Shown here: positions 1 through 6,902 of the stretch, piece after piece
Numbering within the stretch: the stretch's first letter is position 1
How the letters are laid out: each line of letters opens with the position of its first letter
From: JBBIOI01 sp037443425
Lineage (GTDB): Bacteria; Desulfobacterota; BSN033; UBA1163
Assembly: GCA_037443425.1 (NCBI GenBank)
Contig: JBBIOI010000045.1
Span: 1-25,058, forward strand
Length of the DNA stretch: 25,058 bases
Direction: 5' to 3'
The notes under the pieces: generated by a model
The model's input: only the letters and a program-made list of their open reading frames with translations
What the model was told of the DNA's origin: nothing
The model's database searches: none
Translations under genes and position numbers: made by a program

Positions 1-1107
1 GCACTTGCAATGATTACTTATATTATGGATAAGAAAAACGGAACAGAATATTCAAAAAGGGTTGCAGACTATAGAGAATATCTTCAGGAAAACGATCTAA
101 GCATGGCTGGTGCAGTCACGGATGTCAAAGGAGACCGAAGTCTTAGCCCCTCCCGTCAGGCAATGCCTTACTTTTATCTTAAGGTGATCGATCGAAGTAA
201 GGACGGAGTTGTGGTAAAAGGTGCAAAGGTTCATACTACATCTGCTCCAATAACGAATGAACTGATTGTTCTTCCAACTCGGGCAATGACAGAGGCAGAC
301 CGCGATTACTGCATTGCCTTTGGAATCCCTGTCAACACAAAAGGGATTAAGATTATCAGTAGACCCGAACTTGAGGATATATCATGGTTCGATTATCCAA
401 TAACATCAAAACATATTACGCTTGAAGCCATGACCATCTTTGATGAGGTTTTTGTCCCCCGAGAAAGAATCTTTATGGATGGAGAATGGGAATTTGCTGG
501 TCCCCTTGCTAACACCTTCGCTACATGGCACAGGTTTACAGGGATTTCTTATAAACCTCCTTTTGCTGATGTGATGATAGGCGCAGCCCAATTGATTGCT
601 GATTATAATGGTGTAGCAAGGGCCTCTCATATAAGAGACAAGATCACAGAGCTTATCATCTATGCAGAGACTATAAGGACCTTTGCAAAGGCAGCGGCCA
701 TCGAATGTATTATAACTGAGAACGGGATAGCCTATCCCAATCCAATTCTTAGCAATATGGGAAAACATTTCTTTGCAACCCATTATCACGATGCAATTAA
801 AGCTGTACAGGAAATCGCAGGAGGACTTGTAGTAACTGGTCCAACAGAAGCGGATTACATGAACCCTGAAACAAAGGACTATATAGAGACATATCTTTGT
901 GGTAGACAGGGTGTAAAGACAGAAAATCGACTAAAAGTAATGAAGCTCATAAGAGACCTGACAGCTACTGGCTATGCAGGTGAAGGATACATTGGAACCC
1001 TCCATGGAGAAGGATCGATAGAGGCACAAAAGATCTCTCTTTATAGAGAGTATAATATTGAAAGATGTGTTCAGTATGTAAAAAAAATCTTGAAAATTGA
1101 GGATTAA
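1..1107 (+). CDS. 4-hydroxyphenylacetate 3-hydroxylase / 4-hydroxybutyryl-CoA dehydratase superfamily protein, 5' end outside window
   Basis: The frame is open from base 1 (Ala-Leu-Ala before the first Met at 10), so this is the C-terminal ~368 residues of a protein usually near 490 residues. From remembered comparison with AbfD of Clostridium aminobutyricum it aligns throughout, e.g. YLQENDL, a GDR...SPS segment, VKGAKVHTT, the FDEVFVPRERIF block, IGAAQLIADYNG and AGGLVVTGP. Numbering from the Met at 10, the AbfD His292 ligand is present (H174, codon 529-531), as are the Glu257 (E139) and Lys300 (K182) equivalents. The cluster Cys299 is Tyr (Y181, codon 550-552), Tyr296 is Gly (G178) and Glu455 appears to be Gly. 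The other two cluster cysteines lie upstream of the window. Family membership is secure, but 4-hydroxybutyryl-CoA dehydratase activity is doubtful; a flavin-dependent acyl-CoA or aromatic enzyme is possible. It runs directly into the MBL gene, so the two are probably cotranscribed. Confidence 0.85.
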   Translation, partial: ALAMITYIMDKKNGTEYSKRVADYREYLQENDLSMAGAVTDVKGDRSLSPSRQAMPYFYLKVIDRSKDGVVVKGAKVHTTSAPITNELIVLPTRAMTEADRDYCIAFGIPVNTKGIKIISRPELEDISWFDYPITSKHITLEAMTIFDEVFVPRERIFMDGEWEFAGPLANTFATWHRFTGISYKPPFADVMIGAAQLIADYNGVARASHIRDKITELIIYAETIRTFAKAAAIECIITENGIAYPNPILSNMGKHFFATHYHDAIKAVQEIAGGLVVTGPTEADYMNPETKDYIETYLCGRQGVKTENRLKVMKLIRDLTATGYAGEGYIGTLHGEGSIEAQKISLYREYNIERCVQYVKKILKIED

Positions 1108-1111
1108 AAAG

Positions 1112-1777
1112 ATGAAGATTGAAAATGGTCTTTATGCATATTTTTGGCAAAATCTGTATGAAAATAATTGCAATACATATTTAATTCGCGGGAAGAAGAC
1201 AATCTTAATTGACCCAGGACATCTACGTTTTGTTCCTCAGCTTTTTCATCAAATAGAGAGAGATGGAATTTACCCTGATGAAATTGACCTTGTAATTGTT
1301 ACACACTCTCATCCCGACCATTTTGAAGGCCTTGAGGCCTTCATTGAAAAACAAGCTAAAATAACCATGTCTTATGAGGAAGAGAGATATCTTAAAGAAA
1401 ATGGAAGAATTCTATTCGAAATGATGGGGCAATCCATACCAAGATATCGAATAGATTTCTTTCTCAGGGAAGGAGAACTTAGAATCCAGGATACAGAGTT
1501 TTTAATCTATCAGACACCTGGTCATTCCCCTGGTTCAATCTCAATCTACTGGCCAAAAAAGAAGACTATTTTTACCGGTGATCTCATCTTTTATGGAGGG
1601 GTTGGTAGAACTGATTTTATAGAAGGCGATTCAAATCTGCTGGTGAAAAGCATAGAGAGAATATCCCGACTCGATATTGAAATGCTATTGGCTGGTCATG
1701 GAGAAATGGTTGAAGGGAGAGAAATGGTTCTTGAGAATTTTGAATTCATCCGTCAAAATATCTATCCATATCTTTAG
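1112..1777 (+). CDS. MBL-fold metallo-hydrolase (glyoxalase II-like)
   Basis: A 221-residue protein with the full set of metallo-beta-lactamase-fold metal ligands: HxHxDH (H65, H67, D69, H70), then H138 in PGHSPGS, D157 in FTGDLIF and H196 in LAGHGE. These bind two metal ions in glyoxalase II-like hydrolases that cleave thioesters and related bonds. A TTG at 1097 in the same frame overlaps the preceding gene, but ATG 1112 has GAGG at 1099-1102 with 9 nt spacing and gives a better start. The gap to the dehydratase-like gene is 4 nt, which implies an operon, so a role in acyl-thioester chemistry is plausible (inference). The gene ends 11 nt before the convergent gene's stop, with no room for a terminator between. 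Substrate is not predictable. Confidence 0.85.
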   Translation: MKIENGLYAYFWQNLYENNCNTYLIRGKKTILIDPGHLRFVPQLFHQIERDGIYPDEIDLVIVTHSHPDHFEGLEAFIEKQAKITMSYEEERYLKENGRILFEMMGQSIPRYRIDFFLREGELRIQDTEFLIYQTPGHSPGSISIYWPKKKTIFTGDLIFYGGVGRTDFIEGDSNLLVKSIERISRLDIEMLLAGHGEMVEGREMVLENFEFIRQNIYPYL

Positions 1778-1788
1778 GATATTTTTCC

Positions 1789-2337
1789 TCATCCTAAAAG
1801 GCCCTTCAATCTATCTTTTATAATTTTTAGCTTTGCTTCGTACGTTCGATTCAATTCTATCTCCTCTTTTTTCCATAAATCGCTCGAGTCGATATTCACC
1901 AATATAGCACTTCCCTCTATTCCTGATATACGAAGAGAATCTAAGATTTTATCTTCGAGATTCTTTCTTAAATTCGCTTTTTCTCTTTCAAATTGCTTAG
2001 CCATATACTCCAATTCATCTTTTACTTCATTAAGTTCTTTTCCCTTAATCCATTCAATCCCCATAATTAATCTTTCATAATTACTCTGAAGAGAAAGCTC
2101 TTCTATCAATCGGGATAATAAAATTTCCTTTATCATCTCCTTGGTATTAACATCCATTTTATCAATCTCTTTCTGGACATCATATAATGAGATAGACCCT
2201 TCAATATATCGGGTTGCAAGCCCTGAAGCCTTCTGGCTAATCTCTTTTCGTTTAATCTCATCCCTCTCTTTTTCAGTAATCTCGATCTTTTTTAATCTTT
2301 CCATTGCTATATCTAAGGTAGATTTAATTTCTCCCAC
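1789..2337 (-). CDS. Helical / coiled-coil protein of unknown function
   Basis: A 182-residue, strongly charged, Lys/Glu-rich protein that I do not recognise. It has no signal peptide, membrane segment or cysteine motif and is almost wholly predicted helix by eye, with heptad-like stretches around residues 1-40 and 100-135. It resembles small cytoplasmic scaffold or chaperone-like proteins only in composition. The start is GTG at 2337-2335, supported by a perfect GGAGG 8 nt upstream. Only about 30 nt separate its start from the terminator of the cold-shock gene on the same strand, too little for a full promoter. It is therefore probably transcribed by read-through from the cold-shock promoter, or from a promoter overlapping that terminator. 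It is a real gene judging from the ribosome-binding site and length, but function is unknown. Confidence 0.7.
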   Translation of the reverse strand: MGEIKSTLDIAMERLKKIEITEKERDEIKRKEISQKASGLATRYIEGSISLYDVQKEIDKMDVNTKEMIKEILLSRLIEELSLQSNYERLIMGIEWIKGKELNEVKDELEYMAKQFEREKANLRKNLEDKILDSLRISGIEGSAILVNIDSSDLWKKEEIELNRTYEAKLKIIKDRLKGLLG

Positions 2338-2369
2338 TTTAAAAACCTCCTTTTTTAAACCTTCTCTTT

Positions 2370-2411
2370 AAAAAAGAAACCCCAGGTTTTTAGGCCCAGG
2401 GTTTCTTTTTT
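2370..2411 (-). terminator. Bidirectional intrinsic terminator after the cold-shock gene
   Basis: A perfect 13-bp inverted repeat (AAAAAAGAAACCC at 2370-2382 and GGGTTTCTTTTTT at 2399-2411) with a 16-nt loop. The arms begin in six A and end in six T, so it can terminate on both strands. On the minus strand it lies 21 nt after the cold-shock stop codon and just upstream of the GTG gene, so it should separate, partly or fully, the two genes. Confidence 0.85.
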
Positions 2412-2432
2412 GTGTTTAATTGATTTTTTGCC

Positions 2433-2636
2433 TCACCCCCTGATAGTTACATTTGTTGCCTGGGGACCTTTTGGGCCTTGGGAGATTTCAAATTCCACTT
2501 CGTCGCCTTCGTAAAGGACCTTAAATCCATCTTTTTTGATCGCTGAATAATGGACGAAGACATCGCTTCCATCATCCCTGGAAATGAACCCATAGCCCTT
2601 CTTCTCATTAAACCATTTCACACGACCTTTGGCCAT
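2433..2636 (-). CDS. csp: Cold-shock domain protein (CspA family)
   Basis: A 67-residue protein, the normal length for a single cold-shock domain. It carries RNP1 (KGYGFI, residues 13-18) and RNP2 (VFVHYSAI, residues 26-33) and the start MAKGRVKWFNEKKGYGF, typical of the family. These five-stranded beta-barrels bind single-stranded RNA and DNA and melt secondary structure; E. coli members are RNA chaperones and transcription antiterminators. ATG at 2636 has AGGAGGTGAG upstream. A strong promoter at 2789-2817 implies an unusually long, structured leader (separate entry) and an intrinsic terminator follows the gene. Identification is certain; cold inducibility is not shown by the coding sequence. 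Confidence 0.97.
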   Translation of the reverse strand: MAKGRVKWFNEKKGYGFISRDDGSDVFVHYSAIKKDGFKVLYEGDEVEFEISQGPKGPQATNVTIRG

Positions 2637-2782
2637 TACAACTCACCTCCTCTCGTTAAAATTGAAAATGGCGTAAGTTGTAATAGCCTTTGGTCCGATT
2701 AAAAAAGGCCACAAAATTTTTTGATGACAAATTTTTGTGGCCTTTTTGTTACCCAAAAATCTAACTCCTTACAACTTACAAC
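2637..2782 (-). promoter_or_regulatory. Structured csp 5' leader with mutually exclusive pairings
   Basis: The predicted transcript start near 2782 gives a leader of about 145 nt. In transcript order: segment A (2779 to 2769, GUAAGUUGUAA), a terminator-like hairpin (2747 to 2702), segment B (2688 to 2673) and segment C (2642 to 2631, covering the AUG). A pairs perfectly with the 3' part of B over 11 bp (2769-2779 with 2673-2683). C pairs with B over 12 bp with one G-U (2631-2642 with 2677-2688), burying the start codon while the Shine-Dalgarno sits in the loop. B cannot do both. A further 9-bp pairing (2704-2712 with 2683-2691, two G-U) would disrupt the terminator hairpin. The segments are seen in the sequence; switching is inferred. 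Confidence 0.65.
2702..2747 (-). terminator. Terminator-like hairpin inside the csp leader
   Basis: A perfect 15-bp inverted repeat (AAAAAGGCCACAAAA at 2702-2716 and its complement at 2733-2747). On the minus strand the GGCCACAAAA stem is followed by six U, the form of an intrinsic terminator. It lies downstream of the csp promoter and upstream of the gene, so it would act as an attenuator. It is nearly symmetrical and could also stop plus-strand transcription. Confidence 0.7.
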
Positions 2783-2788
2783 ATTAAA

Positions 2789-2817
2789 ATTATTAAAAAT
2801 TATATATAAAAAGTCAA
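2789..2817 (-). promoter_or_regulatory. Sigma-70-type promoter of csp
   Basis: On the minus strand, -35 TTGACT (2817 to 2812), a 17-nt AT-rich spacer and -10 AATAAT (2794 to 2789). Five of six bases match consensus in each hexamer and the spacing is ideal. The start would fall near 2782, exactly at the beginning of the leader's segment A. Confidence 0.7.
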
Positions 2818-2858
2818 GTCTTTTTTTACCTCGTAAGAGGTCTATAAATTCCCAAAGA

Positions 2859-2886
2859 GTCATTGCTAGCGAAGCGTGGCAATCTC
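2859..2886. repeat. REP-like short palindromic repeat, copy 1 (partial)
   Basis: Sequence GTCATTGCTAGC...GTGGCAATCTC. It shares the GTCAyTGC and GGCAATCTC ends with copies at 14129-14161 and 20361-20435. Such elements are multicopy, non-coding and found between genes. The ends ATTGC and GCAAT can pair, giving a small hairpin. It lies between the csp promoter and the DUF4124 gene. Confidence 0.6.
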
Positions 2887-2937
2887 TATCTTTTAAATAT
2901 TTACTTTTTAAGGTGTCTTTATATATAATTCTATTTG

Positions 2938-3465
2938 ATGGTTAAGAAAGCGATCATCTTCTTATATATTTTTCTTTTCTTTATCTTTCTTTATTACGAA
3001 TTCTCTTTATCCGGAGAGGCCTATCGTTGGGAAGATAGTGATGGCACAATTTATTTTACTGATGATATCTCTAAGATCCCTAAAAACTTTATGGATAAAG
3101 TAGAAGTGATACTATTGGATCAAGAGGTCAAAGATAAATCTGAGGATCGCTCGATCCCTGTCATGAGAATATACCAGAATGATATCGAAAAAAAGATTGA
3201 AGAAAGGAAAAAGATTGAAAGAAGACTTTCGGAATTGGATTATGAATTAAAAAAGTCCGAAGAAAGACTGAAAGAAATTGAGGAGTATGAAAAATTAAAC
3301 TTCCTCTATTATATGCCATATAAGGATAAAAAAACAGGAAAATGGATTAAAATTGCCTCACCTTATCATGAAGAAAAAAAGGGTTTAAAAATAAAGATAG
3401 AAACCCTCAAAGAAGAAATAAACATTTTATCTCAGAGACTTTCCGAAATAAATCAAGGTCTTTAA
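2938..3465 (+). CDS. DUF4124 domain-containing exported or membrane-anchored protein
   Basis: A 175-residue protein. Residues 1-25 form a hydrophobic signal or anchor (MVKKAIIFLYIFLFF...), followed by a DUF4124-like segment (YRWEDSDG-x-IYFTDDISKIP, about residues 29-50) that is typical of periplasmic proteins with a small beta-rich domain. A long Lys/Glu-rich coiled coil covers about residues 75-110 and 140-172. ATG 2938 is used; a TTG one codon earlier has no support. A TATAAT at 2924-2929 lies only 9 nt upstream and no clear Shine-Dalgarno is visible, so the mRNA may be nearly leaderless, though no good -35 matches it. It is monocistronic, as the next gene has its own promoter. Function is unknown, and the link to the defence operon downstream is only positional. 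Confidence 0.75.
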   Translation: MVKKAIIFLYIFLFFIFLYYEFSLSGEAYRWEDSDGTIYFTDDISKIPKNFMDKVEVILLDQEVKDKSEDRSIPVMRIYQNDIEKKIEERKKIERRLSELDYELKKSEERLKEIEEYEKLNFLYYMPYKDKKTGKWIKIASPYHEEKKGLKIKIETLKEEINILSQRLSEINQGL

Positions 3466-3499
3466 AACAAGAGAATTAATCCCTCAAGTAAAAACAGGA

Positions 3500-3528
3500 T
3501 TGACCTTATAATCGGGTTAATTTAGAAT
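3500..3528 (+). promoter_or_regulatory. Promoter of the helicase-methylase-ATPase operon
   Basis: -35 TTGACC (3500-3505), a 17-nt spacer and -10 TAGAAT (3523-3528), five of six consensus bases each. The predicted start near 3535 leaves a leader of about 18 nt before ATG 3553. Only a weak purine run (AATAAGA) precedes the start codon. Confidence 0.65.
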
Positions 3529-3552
3529 AAAATCAATCTTTTTAATAAGACC

Positions 3553-6500
3553 ATGGAAATCGATCCCATCAAATCAGGAAGTCGTATAAGAATTCATCCA
3601 TTCCCCGAGGTAGCAGAAGTCTATAGATGCGAAAGACGGGGTGAGAAGATTATCTTAGGAGTTATATTTACCAAGAGCAAAAGGGCTGAGACCTTTGTGC
3701 TTGCCTCCCAGGAATTTACCGAGCGTGTCTTTCTGCTTCCATCTCTAAAAGAGGAATTTTTAGAAGGGCATTTTCTCCCGCGAGAGTCCTTTTTGCTATA
3801 TTCTGAAGCATTGCGAATGCGTCTTGCTTACACCTTCGATCCTCATTATGCTGTTAGCGTAACCCAGGTTGACATGTTACCTCATCAGGTCGATGCCGTT
3901 TATCGACACCTTATCCCTTTGCCTCGAATTCGATTTCTTCTTGCAGATGACCCGGGTTTGGGTAAAACCATAATGGCAGGTTTAACCCTGAAAGAGTTGA
4001 AAGCCCGCCTTCTGGTTAAAAACACCCTGCTCATTGTCCCTGCCCACCTTCAGGATCAATGGCGCAGGGAGATGTGGGACTGGTTCAGGGAGGACTTCAC
4101 AATCCTCGATCGTGGTCTTCTGGATAACATTTATTCAGATGAGTTCTTTATTCGTAATCCTCAAATCATAACATCCATAGATTTTGCAAAAAGGGAAAAT
4201 GTGAGGCAATCTCTTGCCCGACGATACTGGGATATGATCATCGTTGATGAAGCCCATAAATTCTCCGCAACCCGATATGGAAAAAAGATTGATAAAACAC
4301 AGAGATATCAACTTGGTGAAGCCATTTCCTCTCGTTCAAATCATCTGCTATTTCTTACTGCAACTCCCCATAGAGGCGATGAATCGGGATATTTTCTTCT
4401 TTTAAATCTTCTTGAACCAAAATTATTTGCAAATGAGAAGCAGTTAAAAGATGCATCAAAGGGAAATGGACTTCCATTTGTTTTGCGCCGTTCAAAAGAG
4501 CAGGTGACCGACCTATACGGCAAAAAACTCTTTAAGAAAAGGGAGGTCAATAGTTTAAGCATTTCTTTAACTGATTCGGAGCGCGATCTCTACGAAGCTG
4601 TCACTTCATATGTTCGGCGATGGTATAGCACAATAGCTGGTAAGACCGATCGTCGAAGCCGTAATATTGCATTGGCCTTAACTGTGTTACAGAGACGCCT
4701 CTCCTCAAGTCTTATGGCAATCAGGGAATCGCTCAGACGCAGGCGAGTGAAGCTTCAGAATCTCCTAAATGAATGGGGAAAAAGGTTAGAAGAAGATGAA
4801 ACATTGCCTTTCCTCGATGAAGAGGGACTTTCTGAGCTTTCAGACCAGACAGCATCAGAATGGGAAAGCTTCCAGGAACGTCTCGAGGGACTTACAGCCG
4901 CCCGAACGCCTGAAGAGCTAAAAGAAGAGATAGATGAACTTGAAAGACTCATTAAACTCGCCATTCAGGCTGAAAAAGAGGGTGAAGAGGCAAAAGTAAA
5001 GGAGCTTGGCCGATTGGTTGAAGAACGATTGCGTCAATATCCCGAGGAAAAGCTTTTAATCTTTACTGAATTTAAAGATACGCTCAAATCCTTGCAACAA
5101 AAATTCGAGAAAGAATGGGGTTTCTCTGTTTCAATAATTCATGGTGAGATGAATCTTCAGGCCCGAATCTCCGAGGAGCGCCGTTTTCGTGATCAGGTCC
5201 AGGTGATGGTTGCAACCGATGCAGCTGGCGAGGGTATAAATCTTCAATTTTGCCGATTGATGGTAAATTTCGATCTCCCATGGAATCCAAACCGCCTCGA
5301 ACAAAGAATGGGACGTATTCACCGCTACGGACAGAAGCGAGACTGTTTCGTATTTAACCTTCTTTATCCAGAAACCCGTGAGGGCAAGGTGCTCGAAAGG
5401 CTTCTGAACAAGTTGGAAGAGATGCGAAAGCGACCCGAGCTTGGCGATACAGTTTACGATGTTATTGGAACACTGCTTGAAGGTGTGCGTCTCGAAGACC
5501 TTATAATACAAGCCATTTTGCGGGGGGATAGTAAAGAGGTTGAGCGAATTATAGAAGTTGATGTGGAGCAGAGATTCGAAGAATTTCGAAAGGCTCTCGA
5601 AGAGAGTGCCCTTGCGGGTCATCATATTGATCTTTCAAGCGTTCAACAGGAAGAGGTTGACTCACGTCTCAATAGACTTGTACCATGGGATGTTGAAAGA
5701 TTTACGAAGCTTGCCCTTGTTGTAATTGGAGGTAGCCTTGAGCCAGACCGAAGACGGGAAGGGGTTTATCGATTAAGTATACCCCGTGAGTTTGCACGAA
5801 AGTATAAGCTTGATGACGAAAGCTATGTTCATGGTTTTAGAGTTGCCTTTGAACGTCAAATCGCCAGGGATTCGGATGCTGAGTTTTTTGCACCAGGGCA
5901 TCCCTTGCTAGAAGATTTATGCGATCACTTTCTTAATAAATCAAAGCCAATCAAATCAGTATTTATAGATGAAAAAGGAAGGGAGGGTTATTTCTGGCTT
6001 TTTAATGCAAGGGTTAAGGATGGACAGGATAAGCCAGTTATAGAACGACTGATCCCAATATTCTATGATAACCGGATGGGTCAGCTCCAGGAGGTGGACC
6101 CGCGGATGATCTGGGAACTTGAAAGCCCTCCCCGTGGATGGCAAATTCCACAGAGTCTTGCCAGTGATATTGATAATATAGAAGAGAGAGTTCGGAAGGA
6201 AGTTACTTCAAGGCTTGAAAACCTCTATGAAGAGGCCCAAAAACGCCGTGATCGTGAGGGAAAGATAAAGAGGCAGTGGCTCGAACGCTCTTTCGATACA
6301 CTTATTTCCGAATCGAATGAGAAGCTATTCGATTACCATAAGCGCGCAGAGAAAGGTGAAGAAATGCGCATTGCCATTCAGCAGGAAGAAGAAAATCTGA
6401 AGGCCCTTGTGCGGGAGAAAGAAGAACGACTGGAGGCATTGAATAGAGAAAGAACCCTCACAATCCTTGAACCTGAACTCGAAGCAGTGGCTGTTGTGCT

Positions 6501-6900
6501 TTCAAAACAAAGCGTTGAATCAAAAGGGGCTTTTGGTGATGAGGCCCTGAAGCGTCAGGTCGAGCAAGCCGGCATTTCCGAAGCGATGAGTTACGAAAGA
6601 GAACATGGTCGTGAACCAGAAGATGTATCGAACGAGCGCCGTGGTTTCGATATTATCTCTATTGGAAGAGGTGAAACCCGCTTCATAGAAGTTAAAGCCT
6701 TCATGGAGAGCGGACCTCTTGAACTAACACCACATGAATGGCAAATGGCCCATCGCCTGGGAGACTCCTACTGGCTTTATGCTGTTGAAAATGCCTTAAC
6801 TCAGCCAAGGCTTACACCAATTCAAAACCCTGCTAAGAATCTGAAACCTAAGGAAGTATGGGGTGTTGTTAAGATGATCATTTCAGAATGGAAGTCCTAA
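3553..6900 (+). CDS. SNF2-family helicase with C-terminal DUF3883 (defence-type)
   Basis: A 1115-residue ATP-dependent nucleic-acid translocase. Domain 1 has Walker A LADDPGLGKT (K138), DEAH (D232-H235) and LFLTATPHRGD. Domain 2 has VATDAAGEGINLQ (D556) and the arginine-finger motif QRMGRIHRYGQ (584-594). Coiled coils lie near residues 420-490 and 890-970. The last ~110 residues match DUF3883 (YEREHGREPEDVS, GFDIIS with D1033, RFIEVKA with E1046 and K1048, then HEWQMAHRLGDSYWLY). The D...E-x-K arrangement resembles PD-(D/E)xK nucleases; activity is inference. The LADDPGLGKT form and overall plan recall DISARM DrmD-type SNF2 proteins. The gene is rich in CGN arginine codons, unlike the surrounding AGA-using genes. 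It is followed without a gap by the methyltransferase, so it probably acts on foreign DNA in the same complex or pathway. Confidence 0.9.
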   Translation: MEIDPIKSGSRIRIHPFPEVAEVYRCERRGEKIILGVIFTKSKRAETFVLASQEFTERVFLLPSLKEEFLEGHFLPRESFLLYSEALRMRLAYTFDPHYAVSVTQVDMLPHQVDAVYRHLIPLPRIRFLLADDPGLGKTIMAGLTLKELKARLLVKNTLLIVPAHLQDQWRREMWDWFREDFTILDRGLLDNIYSDEFFIRNPQIITSIDFAKRENVRQSLARRYWDMIIVDEAHKFSATRYGKKIDKTQRYQLGEAISSRSNHLLFLTATPHRGDESGYFLLLNLLEPKLFANEKQLKDASKGNGLPFVLRRSKEQVTDLYGKKLFKKREVNSLSISLTDSERDLYEAVTSYVRRWYSTIAGKTDRRSRNIALALTVLQRRLSSSLMAIRESLRRRRVKLQNLLNEWGKRLEEDETLPFLDEEGLSELSDQTASEWESFQERLEGLTAARTPEELKEEIDELERLIKLAIQAEKEGEEAKVKELGRLVEERLRQYPEEKLLIFTEFKDTLKSLQQKFEKEWGFSVSIIHGEMNLQARISEERRFRDQVQVMVATDAAGEGINLQFCRLMVNFDLPWNPNRLEQRMGRIHRYGQKRDCFVFNLLYPETREGKVLERLLNKLEEMRKRPELGDTVYDVIGTLLEGVRLEDLIIQAILRGDSKEVERIIEVDVEQRFEEFRKALEESALAGHHIDLSSVQQEEVDSRLNRLVPWDVERFTKLALVVIGGSLEPDRRREGVYRLSIPREFARKYKLDDESYVHGFRVAFERQIARDSDAEFFAPGHPLLEDLCDHFLNKSKPIKSVFIDEKGREGYFWLFNARVKDGQDKPVIERLIPIFYDNRMGQLQEVDPRMIWELESPPRGWQIPQSLASDIDNIEERVRKEVTSRLENLYEEAQKRRDREGKIKRQWLERSFDTLISESNEKLFDYHKRAEKGEEMRIAIQQEEENLKALVREKEERLEALNRERTLTILEPELEAVAVVLSKQSVESKGAFGDEALKRQVEQAGISEAMSYEREHGREPEDVSNERRGFDIISIGRGETRFIEVKAFMESGPLELTPHEWQMAHRLGDSYWLYAVENALTQPRLTPIQNPAKNLKPKEVWGVVKMIISEWKS

Positions 6901-6902
6901 AT

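Noticed and set aside
2644..2756. A 37-codon minus-strand reading frame in the csp leader, starting with UUG after AAGGAG and ending at the csp Shine-Dalgarno (possible leader peptide).
   Set aside because: Start codon is weak, it runs through both arms of the terminator hairpin, and its sequence shows no regulatory codon run. The RNA pairing explains the conserved-looking segments better.
5131..5625. A 164-codon minus-strand frame inside the helicase gene.
   Set aside because: It is fully antisense to the conserved helicase C domain, with no ribosome-binding site or recognisable domain.
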